From Devosia sp. Root436 (GTDB lineage Bacteria > Pseudomonadota > Alphaproteobacteria > Rhizobiales > Devosiaceae), in contig NZ_LMEM01000011.1 of NCBI RefSeq assembly GCF_001426345.1, forward strand, positions 124,001 through 188,000: 64,000 nucleotides of DNA, given 5' to 3'. Positions 34,274 to 43,184 of this stretch are shown piece by piece. The notes beneath the pieces were generated by a model, which ran no database searches, had not been told where the DNA came from, and saw only the letters and a list, made by a program, of their open reading frames with translations. Numbering within the stretch: position 1 is the stretch's first letter; every line of letters begins with the position of its first letter. Both the position numbers and the translations under genes were made by a program.

Positions 34274-35391
34274 CAGTCCCTCCTGAAGATAATCGAAGAT
34301 GCGATATTGGCGGCGCAGGCATACTGGATGGCACGGGCGCCCTCGATCTGGCGGTCGCCGCATTCCCCGCGCGCCTGGCGCACGGCCTCGGCAATCAGGG
34401 CCCAGCCCTGCATGTAGCTTTCCGACAGATGCCCGCCATTGGTATTGGCCGGCAGCCGGCCCGTGCCCAGTTCGAGAATGCCGTCCTTGATGAAGTTCCC
34501 ACTTTCGCCCTGCGGGCAGAAGCCGAGACCCTCAAGCGTGAACAGTACGGTGGGCGTGAAATTGTCGTAGATCATCAGCCCGTCGATCTCGTCGCGGCCG
34601 ATGCCGGCGCGGTCATAGACCTCGCCCGCTATTTGCTGCAGCGCCGGATACCAGAAATCGTCGCGCGGCGTTGCCTGCTCGAAGACGTCTCTTTGGGCAT
34701 AGCCGGAAACGTAGACCGGCGGCTTGCGCAGGTCCTTGGCGCGCTCCGGGGTGGTCACGATCCAGGCCACCCCGCCATCATTGATGAGGCAATAGTCCAG
34801 CAGGCGCAGCGGTTCGCAGATTGGCCGGGCCTGATGATAGTCTTCCAGGGTGAAGGGCGTGCGCATCACCGCGTCGGCATTCAGGCTGGCATGCTTGCGG
34901 AACGTGCTGGCGACGCGCCCCAGATCGTCGGTCGTGGTGCCGAAGCGATCCATATGCATGCGCCACATCATGGCATGGGTAGCGCCGGGGGAGGTCATCC
35001 CCCACGGATTCCACTGCCCGCCTTCAGCGCCGCCATAGAGCATGCGCTTGGAGCGTCCGTTGTTGCCATAGACCAGCGCCACCGTCTCGGCAGCGCCCGA
35101 TGCTACCGCCTGGGCGGCGATGGTGAGGGAGACCGAAGCAAAGCGCCCCGCCATGTCGGTCGGCAGGCAGAACTGGGGATTGATGCCCACCATCTGGGCG
35201 AAACGTTCATAGGAGGGGATGCGATTGACGATAAGGCCGTCGATATCCTTGAAGGACAGTCCGGCATCCTCCACGGCCGCAGCCAGCGCCTGGGCCCCAA
35301 GGCCATAGGAGTCGGTTTCGGGGAAATTGCCATATTGCGTATTGCCGACACCGACCACGCAGACCTTGTCTCGCATGTTCCAGGAACTCAT
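34273..35391 (-). CDS. Thiolase-like (SCP2/Ltp2-type) protein without the nucleophilic Cys
   Basis: 372 residues. VCVVGVGNTQYGNFPE and a GGHLSESYMQGWALIAEAVRQ C-terminus mark the non-decarboxylating thiolase-like lipid-transfer family. The acyl-accepting Cys region reads MAGRFASVSL, with Gly82 in its place, so classical thiolysis is unlikely. Ltp2-type members with DUF35 partners act as retro-aldolases that release propionyl- or acetyl-CoA; the conserved IYDNFTPT Tyr region is present. First gene of an eight-gene operon. Confidence 0.82.
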   Translation of the reverse strand: MSSWNMRDKVCVVGVGNTQYGNFPETDSYGLGAQALAAAVEDAGLSFKDIDGLIVNRIPSYERFAQMVGINPQFCLPTDMAGRFASVSLTIAAQAVASGAAETVALVYGNNGRSKRMLYGGAEGGQWNPWGMTSPGATHAMMWRMHMDRFGTTTDDLGRVASTFRKHASLNADAVMRTPFTLEDYHQARPICEPLRLLDYCLINDGGVAWIVTTPERAKDLRKPPVYVSGYAQRDVFEQATPRDDFWYPALQQIAGEVYDRAGIGRDEIDGLMIYDNFTPTVLFTLEGLGFCPQGESGNFIKDGILELGTGRLPANTNGGHLSESYMQGWALIAEAVRQARGECGDRQIEGARAIQYACAANIASSIIFRRD

Positions 35392-35677
35392 GGAAATAGT
35401 GTGTCCTCATCCCCGACTTGTTTGATTTCGCGCCCGTTCCGGCAGGTGCCGAAGACGCATCGGGAATGTCGCAGGCGGGTCATTTTGGGTAAAGAAATGA
35501 AATCGAAGCCGTACCCCAACAAAAACTCATGCGACCGGAAATGGTTTAGTTTTCAGGTGGTTATTGGCCGCATGGCGAAGCGGCACCGGCCCCGGAAGGG
35601 CTGGTGGCATGTCCATGGAACACGGCTGAAAAGCGCGCCGGTTTTGCCCGCCGGAGGGCGGCAGGACGGGCCGCGCG

Positions 35678-36598
35678 CTAGACGCGGATCAGGAAGGAAT
35701 CGTCGAGCCCCTGGCGCTGTGCTTCCACCTCGCTGGCGAGCCACTCGCGGAAGCGCATCAGCGGCTCGAGCCTCGAATAGCGATGCGGCCAGGTGAGGCA
35801 GTAGACGCGCTCGCTCTGCCAGCCGTAGGGGAACGGAACAACCAGGGATTTGCGCCTGAGCTCGTCGTCGATGAAATAATACTGCGCCAGGGCCACGCCC
35901 AGGCCCCGCTCGGCCGCGGTATAGGCCATGGCCGAGGCCTCGAACCAGAAGCCCCGGTCCGGCTCGACGCTATGGGCCCCGGTCCGGCGCAGCCAGGATG
36001 GCCAATTGCCCTTTACCGCCAGCGAATGCAGCAGGGTCACCCGTGAAAGCTGCGTCAGGTCGTTAGGATCGGACAGGAAGGTATCGCGCAGTTCGGGCGT
36101 GCAGATCGGCACCATGCAGACCGGAAAGATCGGCTGGGCATTCTCGAACTGTCCCGGCCCGACCCGCAAAATGGCATGCGCCTGCTGCTGCTCGGCATTG
36201 GCCTCGCTGGTAGCGGCGGTCAATTGTATCTCGATATCGGGATGTGCCTCCCGGAAGCGCTTGAGGCGCGGTACCAGCCAGTACATGGCGAAGGTGGTGT
36301 AGGCGTGGATCAGCAATTGCTGCTCGTTGGAAGAGCGGGCCGCCCGGTCGGTGGCCCAGCCCAACTGGCGGAATACGCCCGCCAGTTCTCCCGCATACTT
36401 CTCGCCCGCCGGGGTCAGGAGCAAGGTGCGGTGGCCGCGGATGAACAATTGCCGCCCCAGCCTGTCCTCGAGATGGCGGATATGCCGGCTGACGGCCGAC
36501 TGCGTCACGCACAATTCATCGGCCGCCTTGGTGAAGCTCAGGTGGCGCGCCGCCACTTCAAAAGCACGAATAGAGGCAAGGGGGGGCAGATTGGTCAT
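35678..36598 (-). CDS. LysR-family transcriptional regulator (GcvA-like)
   Basis: 306 residues. The N-terminal HTH (about 5-64, PPLASIRAFEVAARHLSFTK and CVTQSAVSRHIRHLEDRLG) and the type 2 periplasmic-binding effector domain (about 92-300, ending in a WLASEVEAQ helix) are intact and most like GcvA. It is the last gene of the operon starting at 41738, 32 bases after the CMD-like gene. It is the best local candidate to bind the ATGAC-N6-TCATGC sites, whose ATGA-N7-TCAT core has LysR geometry. Confidence 0.9.
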   Translation of the reverse strand: MTNLPPLASIRAFEVAARHLSFTKAADELCVTQSAVSRHIRHLEDRLGRQLFIRGHRTLLLTPAGEKYAGELAGVFRQLGWATDRAARSSNEQQLLIHAYTTFAMYWLVPRLKRFREAHPDIEIQLTAATSEANAEQQQAHAILRVGPGQFENAQPIFPVCMVPICTPELRDTFLSDPNDLTQLSRVTLLHSLAVKGNWPSWLRRTGAHSVEPDRGFWFEASAMAYTAAERGLGVALAQYYFIDDELRRKSLVVPFPYGWQSERVYCLTWPHRYSRLEPLMRFREWLASEVEAQRQGLDDSFLIRV

Positions 36599-36630
36599 GC
36601 GAGCATCTCGTTTCCACGCCGCGCGGCGAA

Positions 36631-37032
36631 TTACGCCGCCGCGTCGATTTCCTTGAATGTCTCGACGGCAATGCGCATGCCGTCGAGCGCTGCCGGCGCG
36701 CCGCAATAGATGGCGGCCTGCAGGATCACTTCCTTCACTTCCTCGCGCGTCAGCCCGTTCGTGAGAGCGCCGCGAATATGCAGCCGCAATTCATGCGGCC
36801 GGTTGAGCGCCAGCAGCATACCCAGATTGAGCAGGCTGCGCGAACGCCGGTCCAGTCCCGGACGGCTCCACACCTCGCCCCAGCACCATTCCGTCACCAG
36901 CTTCTGCAGCGGCGCCGTCATATCATCGGCCGCCGCCACCGAGCGGTCAACATAGGCGCCGCCAAGCACCTCCCGGCGAACCTTGAGGCCCTTCTGAAAC
37001 TGTTCGGTGGAGAATTCGGGGCGAGAGCTCAT
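36631..37032 (-). CDS. Carboxymuconolactone decarboxylase (CMD/PcaC)-family protein
   Basis: 133 residues covering one CMD domain: WSRPGLDRRSRSLLNLGMLLALNRPHELRLHIRGALTNG (given here as one landmark region, residues 55-93, with His80 and His85) and VILQAAIYCGAPAALDG. Similar to 4-carboxymuconolactone decarboxylase, but the family also includes AhpD-like and unknown proteins. No beta-ketoadipate genes flank it, so PcaC function is not assumed. Confidence 0.82.
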   Translation of the reverse strand: MSSRPEFSTEQFQKGLKVRREVLGGAYVDRSVAAADDMTAPLQKLVTEWCWGEVWSRPGLDRRSRSLLNLGMLLALNRPHELRLHIRGALTNGLTREEVKEVILQAAIYCGAPAALDGMRIAVETFKEIDAAA

Positions 37033-37066
37033 GGTATTGTCCTTCTCATAGAGCGGCGGGAAATCG

Positions 37067-38401
37067 TCAGGGACGGGCGAGGCGCATCAGCACCCCGGCA
37101 TCGGCTTGTTCGTCGAGTGACCAGACGGCGTCGATCAATGGCGCGGGGTCGAGACCGGGGCAGCCATGCTGGCAAAGCCGGCGCAGTTTCTGTTCGATCT
37201 CGGCATCGGACAGCGGGTGCGAACGGCTGCCGCGCGCCTCGGCGATCTCGACCCGGAACAGGCGGCCGTCGGTCGTCTGGGCGGACAGCCGCACCGCGCC
37301 GACCGGCATGGCCGCATCGTCGACAAGATACACCTTGGCGCGCAGGGCGATGACGTCTTCGCGGCCGACCCAGGCATCGCCGAACTGGTCGACACCCGGC
37401 AAGCCATGGAGCAAGGTGGCGGCGACGGCGTGATGGGCGCTGACCTGGGCTTCACGTCCGGAAAGGGGCGCGGGACGATCGGTACGCTGCCGCAGGAGCG
37501 GGTGCGCCACCACCTCCAGTTGTGCGATATCCGCCAGCTTGCCGCCCAGCCGCTGGCGCAACACCATTGCGGCATCGATCACCGCGTTCAACACTACCCC
37601 GCAGGGATAGGGCTTGATCATATTGGCAAGAATTTCCCAGCTTTCGCCCAGCCCATTTGTCAGGCGAGCGAAATCGGGGGACGCGGCCGTGACATGGGCA
37701 AAGCCGCGTGGACCGGCAATCGGCTCATCCGGGCCAGCCAACCCTTGCTGCGCCAGCAGCGCGGCAAAAAGGCCGCCCCGTGCCGCGCCGCCCACGCCGA
37801 CGCTCTTGGCCATAGTGCCAAGCGTTTCCACCAGGCCCGACGCCTGGGACGAGGCGCTGCCGAGAGCCCAGACCAGTTGCCGCGGCACAAGACCGAGCAG
37901 TTTTCCAGCCGCAATGGCGGCGCCGAAAGCGCCGCATGTCGATGTGATATGCCAGCCACGCGCGTAATGCTCCGGCGAAACGGCGTTGCCGAGCCGGCAT
38001 TCGATCTCGACGCCGAGAACGAAGGCATGCAGCAGTTCCCGGCCGGCAACCGGTCTATGCTCGGCCAGCGCGAAGAGCACGGGCGCCACGGGCGCGGTGG
38101 GGTGGATGATCGTGGGATCATGCGTGTCGTCGAAGTCAAAAACGTTGCTGGCCGCCGCATTGAGAAAGGCGGCACTCAGCATGTCGAGGCGGAGCTGGTG
38201 GCCGATGATGCCCGCTTCCGCCGGCCCCGAAAACCGCGACAGCACCTGCAGCAGATGCTGTGTGGCGATGTCGCGGCTGCCGCCCAGCGCCGTGCCGAAA
38301 TAGCTGAGCAGCGCCCGCTTCGCCTCGTGCCGCGCGGGCGCGGGGATATCCTCCCAGCGCGAGGCGGCAACGAAGTCGGCCAGGCGGGCGCTGACCGTCA
38401 C
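37067..38401 (-). CDS. MmgE/PrpD-family protein (copy 2)
   Basis: 444 residues. SYFGTALGGSRDIATQHLL, ASNVFDFDDTHDPTIIHPTAP, GWHITSTCGAFGAAIAAGKLLGL and IKPYPCGVVLNAVIDA match the superfamily. The FDFDDTHDP/IHPTAPV segment is more canonical here than in copy 1. The start is GTG 38401 overlapping the upstream stop as GTGA. Located between a HIBADH-like dehydrogenase and the CMD-like gene. Confidence 0.87.
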   Translation of the reverse strand: MTVSARLADFVAASRWEDIPAPARHEAKRALLSYFGTALGGSRDIATQHLLQVLSRFSGPAEAGIIGHQLRLDMLSAAFLNAAASNVFDFDDTHDPTIIHPTAPVAPVLFALAEHRPVAGRELLHAFVLGVEIECRLGNAVSPEHYARGWHITSTCGAFGAAIAAGKLLGLVPRQLVWALGSASSQASGLVETLGTMAKSVGVGGAARGGLFAALLAQQGLAGPDEPIAGPRGFAHVTAASPDFARLTNGLGESWEILANMIKPYPCGVVLNAVIDAAMVLRQRLGGKLADIAQLEVVAHPLLRQRTDRPAPLSGREAQVSAHHAVAATLLHGLPGVDQFGDAWVGREDVIALRAKVYLVDDAAMPVGAVRLSAQTTDGRLFRVEIAEARGSRSHPLSDAEIEQKLRRLCQHGCPGLDPAPLIDAVWSLDEQADAGVLMRLARP

Positions 38402-39318
38402 CGCTTCGACCCCGCGCCGGCCACTTCCACATCGGCCCATTCTTCCAGGGGCTTGATGATCGTGGTCATGTCGGCTTCGGCGCCGTTCCTCGCCTTGGCC
38501 AGGGTCAGCAACTGGTTGACCGCGCTGCCGATCATCATCGGCACGCCGAGCGACTGAGCCGCATCGAGGCACAGCTTGGTGTCCTTGGCCGAAAGTCCCA
38601 GGGCAAAGCCGAAATCGAAACTGCGCGACAGCACGAAATTGGGCAGCTTGTCCACGGTGGCGCTGTTGCGGGCACTGCCCATGTTGAAGACTTCGATCAT
38701 CACGTCGGGGTCAAGACCCGCCCGCCGCCCCAGGACCAGCGCCTCGGAGGAGATTGCCAGCGCGGTCAGCGACACGAGATTGTTGATGACCTTCATCATC
38801 TGGGCATCGCCCGGTTTGGCGCCGATATAAACCGGACGACCGAGCACCTGCAGCAGTGGCAGCAGCAGATCGAAATCGTCCTTCTTGCCGGCCACCATCA
38901 GGGCCAAGGTACCCTTGTTCGCCCCGGCTACCCCGCCGCTGATCGGGCAATCCAGAGTCGCGATGCCGGCCGCGGCGAGCTTTTCGGCCAGGGCCGCCTC
39001 CGATTCCGGACCGACGGTGGACAGATCCACCACGAGCCGGAGCTTGCTGCCCTCTGCCAGCCCGGCTTCGCCAAGGGCCACGGCCAGCACGACCTGCGGC
39101 GTCGGCAATGACAGCAGCACCGTTTCCGCCCTGTTGGCCACCTCGGCCGGGGACGAGGCGATTTCCGCGCCGTGCCCGGCGAGCTTTTGCAGCGCGGCAG
39201 CGTTGGGATCATAGGCAATGACCGGATAGCCGGCTTCGAGCAGGCGCCGGGCCATGGGAAAGCCCATATTGCCGATGCCGACGAAGCCGACGGCCGGATG
39301 CTGTCCGGACCCGCTCAT
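38398..39318 (-). CDS. 3-hydroxyisobutyrate dehydrogenase-family oxidoreductase
   Basis: 306 residues of the beta-hydroxyacid dehydrogenase family. GFVGIGNMGFPMA (11-23) binds NAD(P), DCPISGGVAGANKGTLALMVAG is the substrate motif, and Lys176 in MMKVINN is catalytic. Possible substrates include 3-hydroxyisobutyrate, tartronate semialdehyde and 2-(hydroxymethyl)glutarate. It overlaps the aldehyde dehydrogenase gene by four bases, suggesting a beta-hydroxy acid/semialdehyde pair. Confidence 0.9.
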   Translation of the reverse strand: MSGSGQHPAVGFVGIGNMGFPMARRLLEAGYPVIAYDPNAAALQKLAGHGAEIASSPAEVANRAETVLLSLPTPQVVLAVALGEAGLAEGSKLRLVVDLSTVGPESEAALAEKLAAAGIATLDCPISGGVAGANKGTLALMVAGKKDDFDLLLPLLQVLGRPVYIGAKPGDAQMMKVINNLVSLTALAISSEALVLGRRAGLDPDVMIEVFNMGSARNSATVDKLPNFVLSRSFDFGFALGLSAKDTKLCLDAAQSLGVPMMIGSAVNQLLTLAKARNGAEADMTTIIKPLEEWADVEVAGAGSKR

Positions 39319-40793
39319 TCTGCGAATTCCATCAGTACGGTTTTCAGGCGCATATTGGCCTCGACGGCCTGGCGGCCCAGATCCTTGCCGAAGCCGGATT
39401 GCTTGTAGCCCCCGGTGGGCAGGATGAAGTCCCTGGTGCGCCCATAGCGGTTGATCCACACCGTGCCCGTTTCCAGCGCCCGCATGGCCCGCATGGCGCG
39501 GCCGAGATCGGCCGTATAGATGCCGGCGGCAAGGCCGTAGATGGAATCATCGGCCATGGCGATACCCTCCTCCTCGTCATCGAAATGCTGGACGGTGACG
39601 ACCGGTCCGAAGATTTCCTCGCGCACTGCTGGCATGTCCGATTTCACATTCACCAGAATGGTGGGCTCATAGAAATTGCCGTCCTGAATATGCTGGATGC
39701 GATGGCCGCCTATGGCCGCCTCGGCGCCGGCATCGAAGGCCGATCGCACCTTGGCGTCGATCTGGTCGAGCTGCCGCGCCGAGATGATGGGCGAGAAGGT
39801 CGTATCGCCCTTCCAGGTCGCGCCGGGGCGGATGGCCTTGGCGATCGTGCCGACGCGATCGATCAGCTCGGCCTCGATACTGCGCTGGACGATCAGCCGG
39901 GTGCCGGTGACGCAGATTTGCCCGGCATTGCCCAGCATGGAGCGGGCGATGGACTGCGCGACCTTGTCGAGATCGGCGGCATCGCCGAAGACCAGTTGCG
40001 GGCTTTTGCCGCCCAGTTCCAGCGTCACCGGTTTGGCGCCGCTTTCGGCCGATGCCGTCATCACGGCGGCGCCCGACCGGCCCGAACCGGTGAAGGTGAT
40101 CTTGCCAACCATTGGGTGGCGGCACAGGGCATCGCCGGTCACCGGGCCATTGCCCTGCACGATATTGAAGATACCGGGCGGCATGCCGGCTTCGATGGCG
40201 AGTTCAGCCATGCGCATGACCGAGAATGGCGTCATTTCCGAAGGTTTGAGCACGACGGCATTGCCGGCCGCGAGGGCGGGGCCAACCTTCCACGATACGG
40301 TGACCAGCGGCACATTCCACGGCGCAATGGCGGCGATGACGCCATAGGGTTCGGCGATGATGAGGCCGAGATGGTCGGGGCGGGTAGCCGCCACGTCGCC
40401 GCCCAGCTTGTCGGCGAATTCGGCAAAGAAGCGGATGGCTTCGGCCGTAAACGGAACGTCCCAGCCGATGGCTTCGGAGATTGGCCGCGTCGAGCCGACG
40501 GCTTCCAGCCGGGCGAGTTCTTCCTTGTTCGCTTCGATGAGATCGGCCCATCGGTACATGACCTTGGCGCGATCGCGCGGCGCGATCCGCGCCCATGCGG
40601 CTGTACGATAGGCGCGATGGGCACTGGTGACCGCGCGGTCGACATCTTCGGCGCTGCCCAAGGGGATATCGGCATAGGGCTCGCTGTCGGAGGGCCGGAT
40701 GACCTGCATGCGGTCGGCGCCCGCGCCAACGACCTTGCCGTCGATGAAATGTCCTGAGGTCGTGGCAATCAGGTTGGGATCAAAATCATACAT
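39315..40793 (-). CDS. NAD-dependent aldehyde dehydrogenase
   Basis: 492 residues. Asn160 (APWN), Glu259 (LELGGKSP) and Cys294 (GNAGQICVTGTR) form the active site, and TGGYKQSGFGKDLG is the C-terminal signature. The usual FxxxGQxC has Ala-Gly-Gln-Ile-Cys. The ATG at 40793 is preferred over the GTG at 40799 because GGAA is better spaced. Second gene of the hydrolase-to-LysR operon. The aldehyde substrate is unknown. Confidence 0.9.
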   Translation of the reverse strand: MYDFDPNLIATTSGHFIDGKVVGAGADRMQVIRPSDSEPYADIPLGSAEDVDRAVTSAHRAYRTAAWARIAPRDRAKVMYRWADLIEANKEELARLEAVGSTRPISEAIGWDVPFTAEAIRFFAEFADKLGGDVAATRPDHLGLIIAEPYGVIAAIAPWNVPLVTVSWKVGPALAAGNAVVLKPSEMTPFSVMRMAELAIEAGMPPGIFNIVQGNGPVTGDALCRHPMVGKITFTGSGRSGAAVMTASAESGAKPVTLELGGKSPQLVFGDAADLDKVAQSIARSMLGNAGQICVTGTRLIVQRSIEAELIDRVGTIAKAIRPGATWKGDTTFSPIISARQLDQIDAKVRSAFDAGAEAAIGGHRIQHIQDGNFYEPTILVNVKSDMPAVREEIFGPVVTVQHFDDEEEGIAMADDSIYGLAAGIYTADLGRAMRAMRALETGTVWINRYGRTRDFILPTGGYKQSGFGKDLGRQAVEANMRLKTVLMEFAE

Positions 40794-40841
40794 GTTCACG
40801 CTTCCATGAAATGGGTGGCCGGCGCTGGCGCCGAACCGGTG

Positions 40842-41738
40842 TTACGAGAGCGAAGGCGCGGCGGGATCGTGTTGCTGCGCCTCGGGGTGAGACCAGGTCG
40901 GCGCCAGCATGCGCGCCAGTATCGCGTTGAATTGCGCGGGAGCGTCGTACTGAACCCAGTGGGCCGCATGCTCGATGACCGCAAAGCGGCAATCCAGGTC
41001 GCGGGCCCGCAGGATGGCGATGCGCTCCTCCAGCACGCCCGGCCAGTCGACATCGCCGCGCCCCCAGATGGCGCCGAGGGGCACATGGGTTTCGGCAAGC
41101 GCGGCGGCTGCAGCGCCCCGCAAGGTGATCTGCCGGCTGTGAAGCCTGGTTCGTTCGGCATTGCGCGCCTGGATGGCGACGGTGTCGTCGCTAATGGTGC
41201 CGGCATCGGCGAGCATGAAGGCGGCCAGGTTATGCCGGTGCGCAGCATTCCGGTCGGCACGTTCGGGCAGATCGCGCCATTTATGCAGGGGCGGACGGGG
41301 CGTCGCCACGCCACCCAATGCAGCGCCCGCGCCGACCAGTACAAAGCGGTCGAGGCGGTGGCCCTGCAGTCCAGCCACGAGGCTGCCCACCGAACTGCCA
41401 AAGGAAAAGCCGGCCATGAGGAACCGCTGCCCGGGCAGAATCTCATCGAGCCCGCGGCTGACCGCAGCCGCCACGCTGGCGATGGTCTGCGGTTCGGACA
41501 AATCCGCCGAATCTCCATATCCCGGCATATCGGGCAAGATGACCTTGTGGGTCTGGGAGAGCGTTTCGATATTGCGCAGCCAATGCGTCCAGGAGCCGTG
41601 GCCGCCATGGAGCAGGACAAGCGGCGTCCCCTCGCCCCACACCCGCCAAACCATCGTTGCGGCGGCCGGCCCACTGGTCAGCCGGACGCAGAGCCGGTCC
41701 AGATGGTCGACAAGCTGGATGGAGTTGGGGGCATTCAT
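40842..41738 (-). CDS. Alpha/beta-hydrolase (MhpC-like)
   Basis: 298 residues. HGGHGSWTHW is the oxyanion loop, GFSFG places Ser112 at the nucleophile elbow, WGRGDVDWP gives the acid, and IEHAAHWVQYDAP the His. Family members hydrolyse C-C bonds of vinylogous diketones, esters or lactones. It is first of a six-gene minus-strand operon divergent from the orphan TctC gene at 42142. Confidence 0.87.
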   Translation of the reverse strand: MNAPNSIQLVDHLDRLCVRLTSGPAAATMVWRVWGEGTPLVLLHGGHGSWTHWLRNIETLSQTHKVILPDMPGYGDSADLSEPQTIASVAAAVSRGLDEILPGQRFLMAGFSFGSSVGSLVAGLQGHRLDRFVLVGAGAALGGVATPRPPLHKWRDLPERADRNAAHRHNLAAFMLADAGTISDDTVAIQARNAERTRLHSRQITLRGAAAAALAETHVPLGAIWGRGDVDWPGVLEERIAILRARDLDCRFAVIEHAAHWVQYDAPAQFNAILARMLAPTWSHPEAQQHDPAAPSLS

Positions 41739-41906
41739 GGCGGCGTCGAACTCCTTCTCTCCAGGCGGACCGCGGCCTTATGCAGGACTGCAGACTCACC
41801 AAGTCATTGTAATTATTTGATAAACAACTTCCGACTTGGCGGCGTGCCCAAGACGAAGAAGGCACGCGGGGGGATGGCAGTGTCAATAAAACTTAGCTGG
41901 GTCGCA

Positions 41907-41925
41907 GCATGACTAGAAATCATGC
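41907..41925. promoter_or_regulatory. GCATGA-N7-TCATGC palindrome (box A)
   Basis: Perfect 6-bp arms GCATGA and TCATGC around CTAGAAA. It contains the shared ATGAC-N6-TCATGC motif (41909-41925), 171 bases from the hydrolase start and 217 from the TctC start. It shares ATGACTAG-N3-TCATGC with box B. Confidence 0.7.
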
Positions 41926-41962
41926 GTACAGCGATGCCCTTCCACCGCGCTGCCGGGCGCTG

Positions 41963-41981
41963 CCATGACTAGCGCTCATGC
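41963..41981. promoter_or_regulatory. ATGACTAG-N3-TCATGC palindrome (box B)
   Basis: ATGACTAGCGCTCATGC at 41965-41981, identical to box A except in the three central bases and starting exactly 56 bases further on. It is 161 bases from the TctC-type start. Confidence 0.7.
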
Positions 41982-42141
41982 CGCCCCCCCGGCATCATCG
42001 CTTGTCGCCCTTCCCTTCCCTTTTGATAGTTGCCGTCAGATGGGCCAATGCCGCGAGGCGCGGTCGATCCATTGGCGGACCTCGCGCAAGATGAGCGCCG
42101 CCACTGCAAGCGATACATCGAGACCATGAGGAGGAATTTCG

Positions 42142-43128
42142 ATGACGATAGGCAAAATGGGCCTTGCCGGGCTCCTTGCAACGACCACGCTTTCATTCGG
42201 CAGCGTCAGTGCCATGGCCCAGGATGACTGGCCCTCGCGCGACATCACCATCATCATGCCCTATGCGGCGGGCGGTGGCACGGAGCCGTTGACCCAGGCC
42301 TATATGCGCGAGATGAGCGACATTCTCGGCGCCACGCTGATCATCGACTACCGCCCCGGCGGTTCGGGCTCGATCGGCACCGGCATGGCCATCCGCGCCG
42401 ATGCCGACGGCTATACGCTGGGCGTCATCTCCAACGGCACCGTGGCCATGAGCCCGCTGACCATTCCCAGCCTGCCCTGGGACGGCAACGACGACTACAG
42501 GGCCATCGTCAAGCTGGCCGAAATGCCGGGCATCCTGGCCGTGCAGGGACAGTCGGACTTCCAGACGCTGGAGGACTTCATCGACTATGCCCGCGCCAAT
42601 GCTGGCAATGTCCATGCCACCACGTCCGGGCAGTTGACCCCTTCCGGGCTGACGGTCGAAACGCTCAACGAGATGGCTGGGCTCGATATCGTGGCTATTC
42701 CCACTTCGGGCGGCGGCGAGGCCATTACCCAGCTCATGGGCGGCCATGTCGATGCCAATTTCGCCTTCGGCCCCTCGATCCGCGGCCAGGTAGCATCGGG
42801 CGACGTACGGCCCATCGTGTCCTTCAGCGACACGCCCTACGATTTCTTCCCGGGCGTGCCGATGGCTTCGGACTATGGCTACGACATCGATATCGGCGTG
42901 AAATACTACATCATCGCGCCCAAGGACCTGCCGCAGGACATCGCCGACAAGCTCGTGGCGGCCTCGCAGCAGGCGGTGGCAAGCGAGCGCTTCCAGGCCT
43001 TCCTGGCCGAAGGCGGCTATGTGCCCCCAGAGCCGTTGACCCCCGAAGAGATCATCACCGAGCTGGACGGCGAAACCACCTTCTATCGGCAGATGCTCGA
43101 GGTCATCGGCCAGGAACCGCTGATCTAG
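42142..43128 (+). CDS. TctC/Bug-family periplasmic binding protein (orphan copy 2)
   Basis: 328 residues. The signal peptide ends SAMA (about residue 26) before QDDWPSRDITIIMPYAAGGGTE. It shares DYRPGGSGS, ATTSGQLTPSGL-like and IAPKDLPQDIA segments with the protein encoded at 26340-27320. AGGAGGAATTTCG precedes the ATG. It is first in an operon with PrpF, PrpD, EtfB, EtfA and a fused CoA-transferase but has no tctAB neighbour. Confidence 0.92.
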   Translation: MTIGKMGLAGLLATTTLSFGSVSAMAQDDWPSRDITIIMPYAAGGGTEPLTQAYMREMSDILGATLIIDYRPGGSGSIGTGMAIRADADGYTLGVISNGTVAMSPLTIPSLPWDGNDDYRAIVKLAEMPGILAVQGQSDFQTLEDFIDYARANAGNVHATTSGQLTPSGLTVETLNEMAGLDIVAIPTSGGGEAITQLMGGHVDANFAFGPSIRGQVASGDVRPIVSFSDTPYDFFPGVPMASDYGYDIDIGVKYYIIAPKDLPQDIADKLVAASQQAVASERFQAFLAEGGYVPPEPLTPEEIITELDGETTFYRQMLEVIGQEPLI

Positions 43129-43139
43129 GCTCCTCCCTG

Positions 43140-43164
43140 CCGGGCGGCGTGCACCGTCGCCCGG
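43140..43164 (+). terminator. Hairpin between orphan TctC 2 and prpF
   Basis: CCGGGCGGCG (43140-43149) and CGTCGCCCGG (43155-43164) form a 10-bp stem with one G-U pair and a five-base loop, followed by TTCTCC only. It may stabilise the binding-protein mRNA or terminate partly before PrpF. Confidence 0.6.
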
Positions 43165-43184
43165 TTCTCCGTCCTGAAAGATAC

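Larger units (their letters stand above)
41739..42141. other. 403-base divergent regulatory region without a gene
   Basis: No frame here has a ribosome site or recognisable product; small frames at 41969-42196 and 42030-42227 are mutual shadows. The region is locally AT-rich around 41805-41835 and holds two copies of the ATGAC-N6-TCATGC palindrome 56 bases apart. It must contain promoters for the hydrolase operon and for the TctC/PrpF/PrpD/Etf operon. Confidence 0.7.

Noticed and set aside
35480..35500. TCATTT-N9-AAATGA inverted repeat in the 35392-35677 region
   Set aside because: Single short AT-rich dyad without a second copy; not distinguishable from chance.
35516..35532. A partial ATGAC-N6-TCATGC match (CCAACAAAAACTCATGC) upstream of the thiolase-like operon
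   Set aside because: Only the TCATGC half and the final AC of the other half match. It could be a weak half-site but cannot be counted with the four exact copies.
36631..37032. Assignment as PcaC of the beta-ketoadipate pathway
   Set aside because: No other protocatechuate genes are nearby, and the CMD family is functionally broad.
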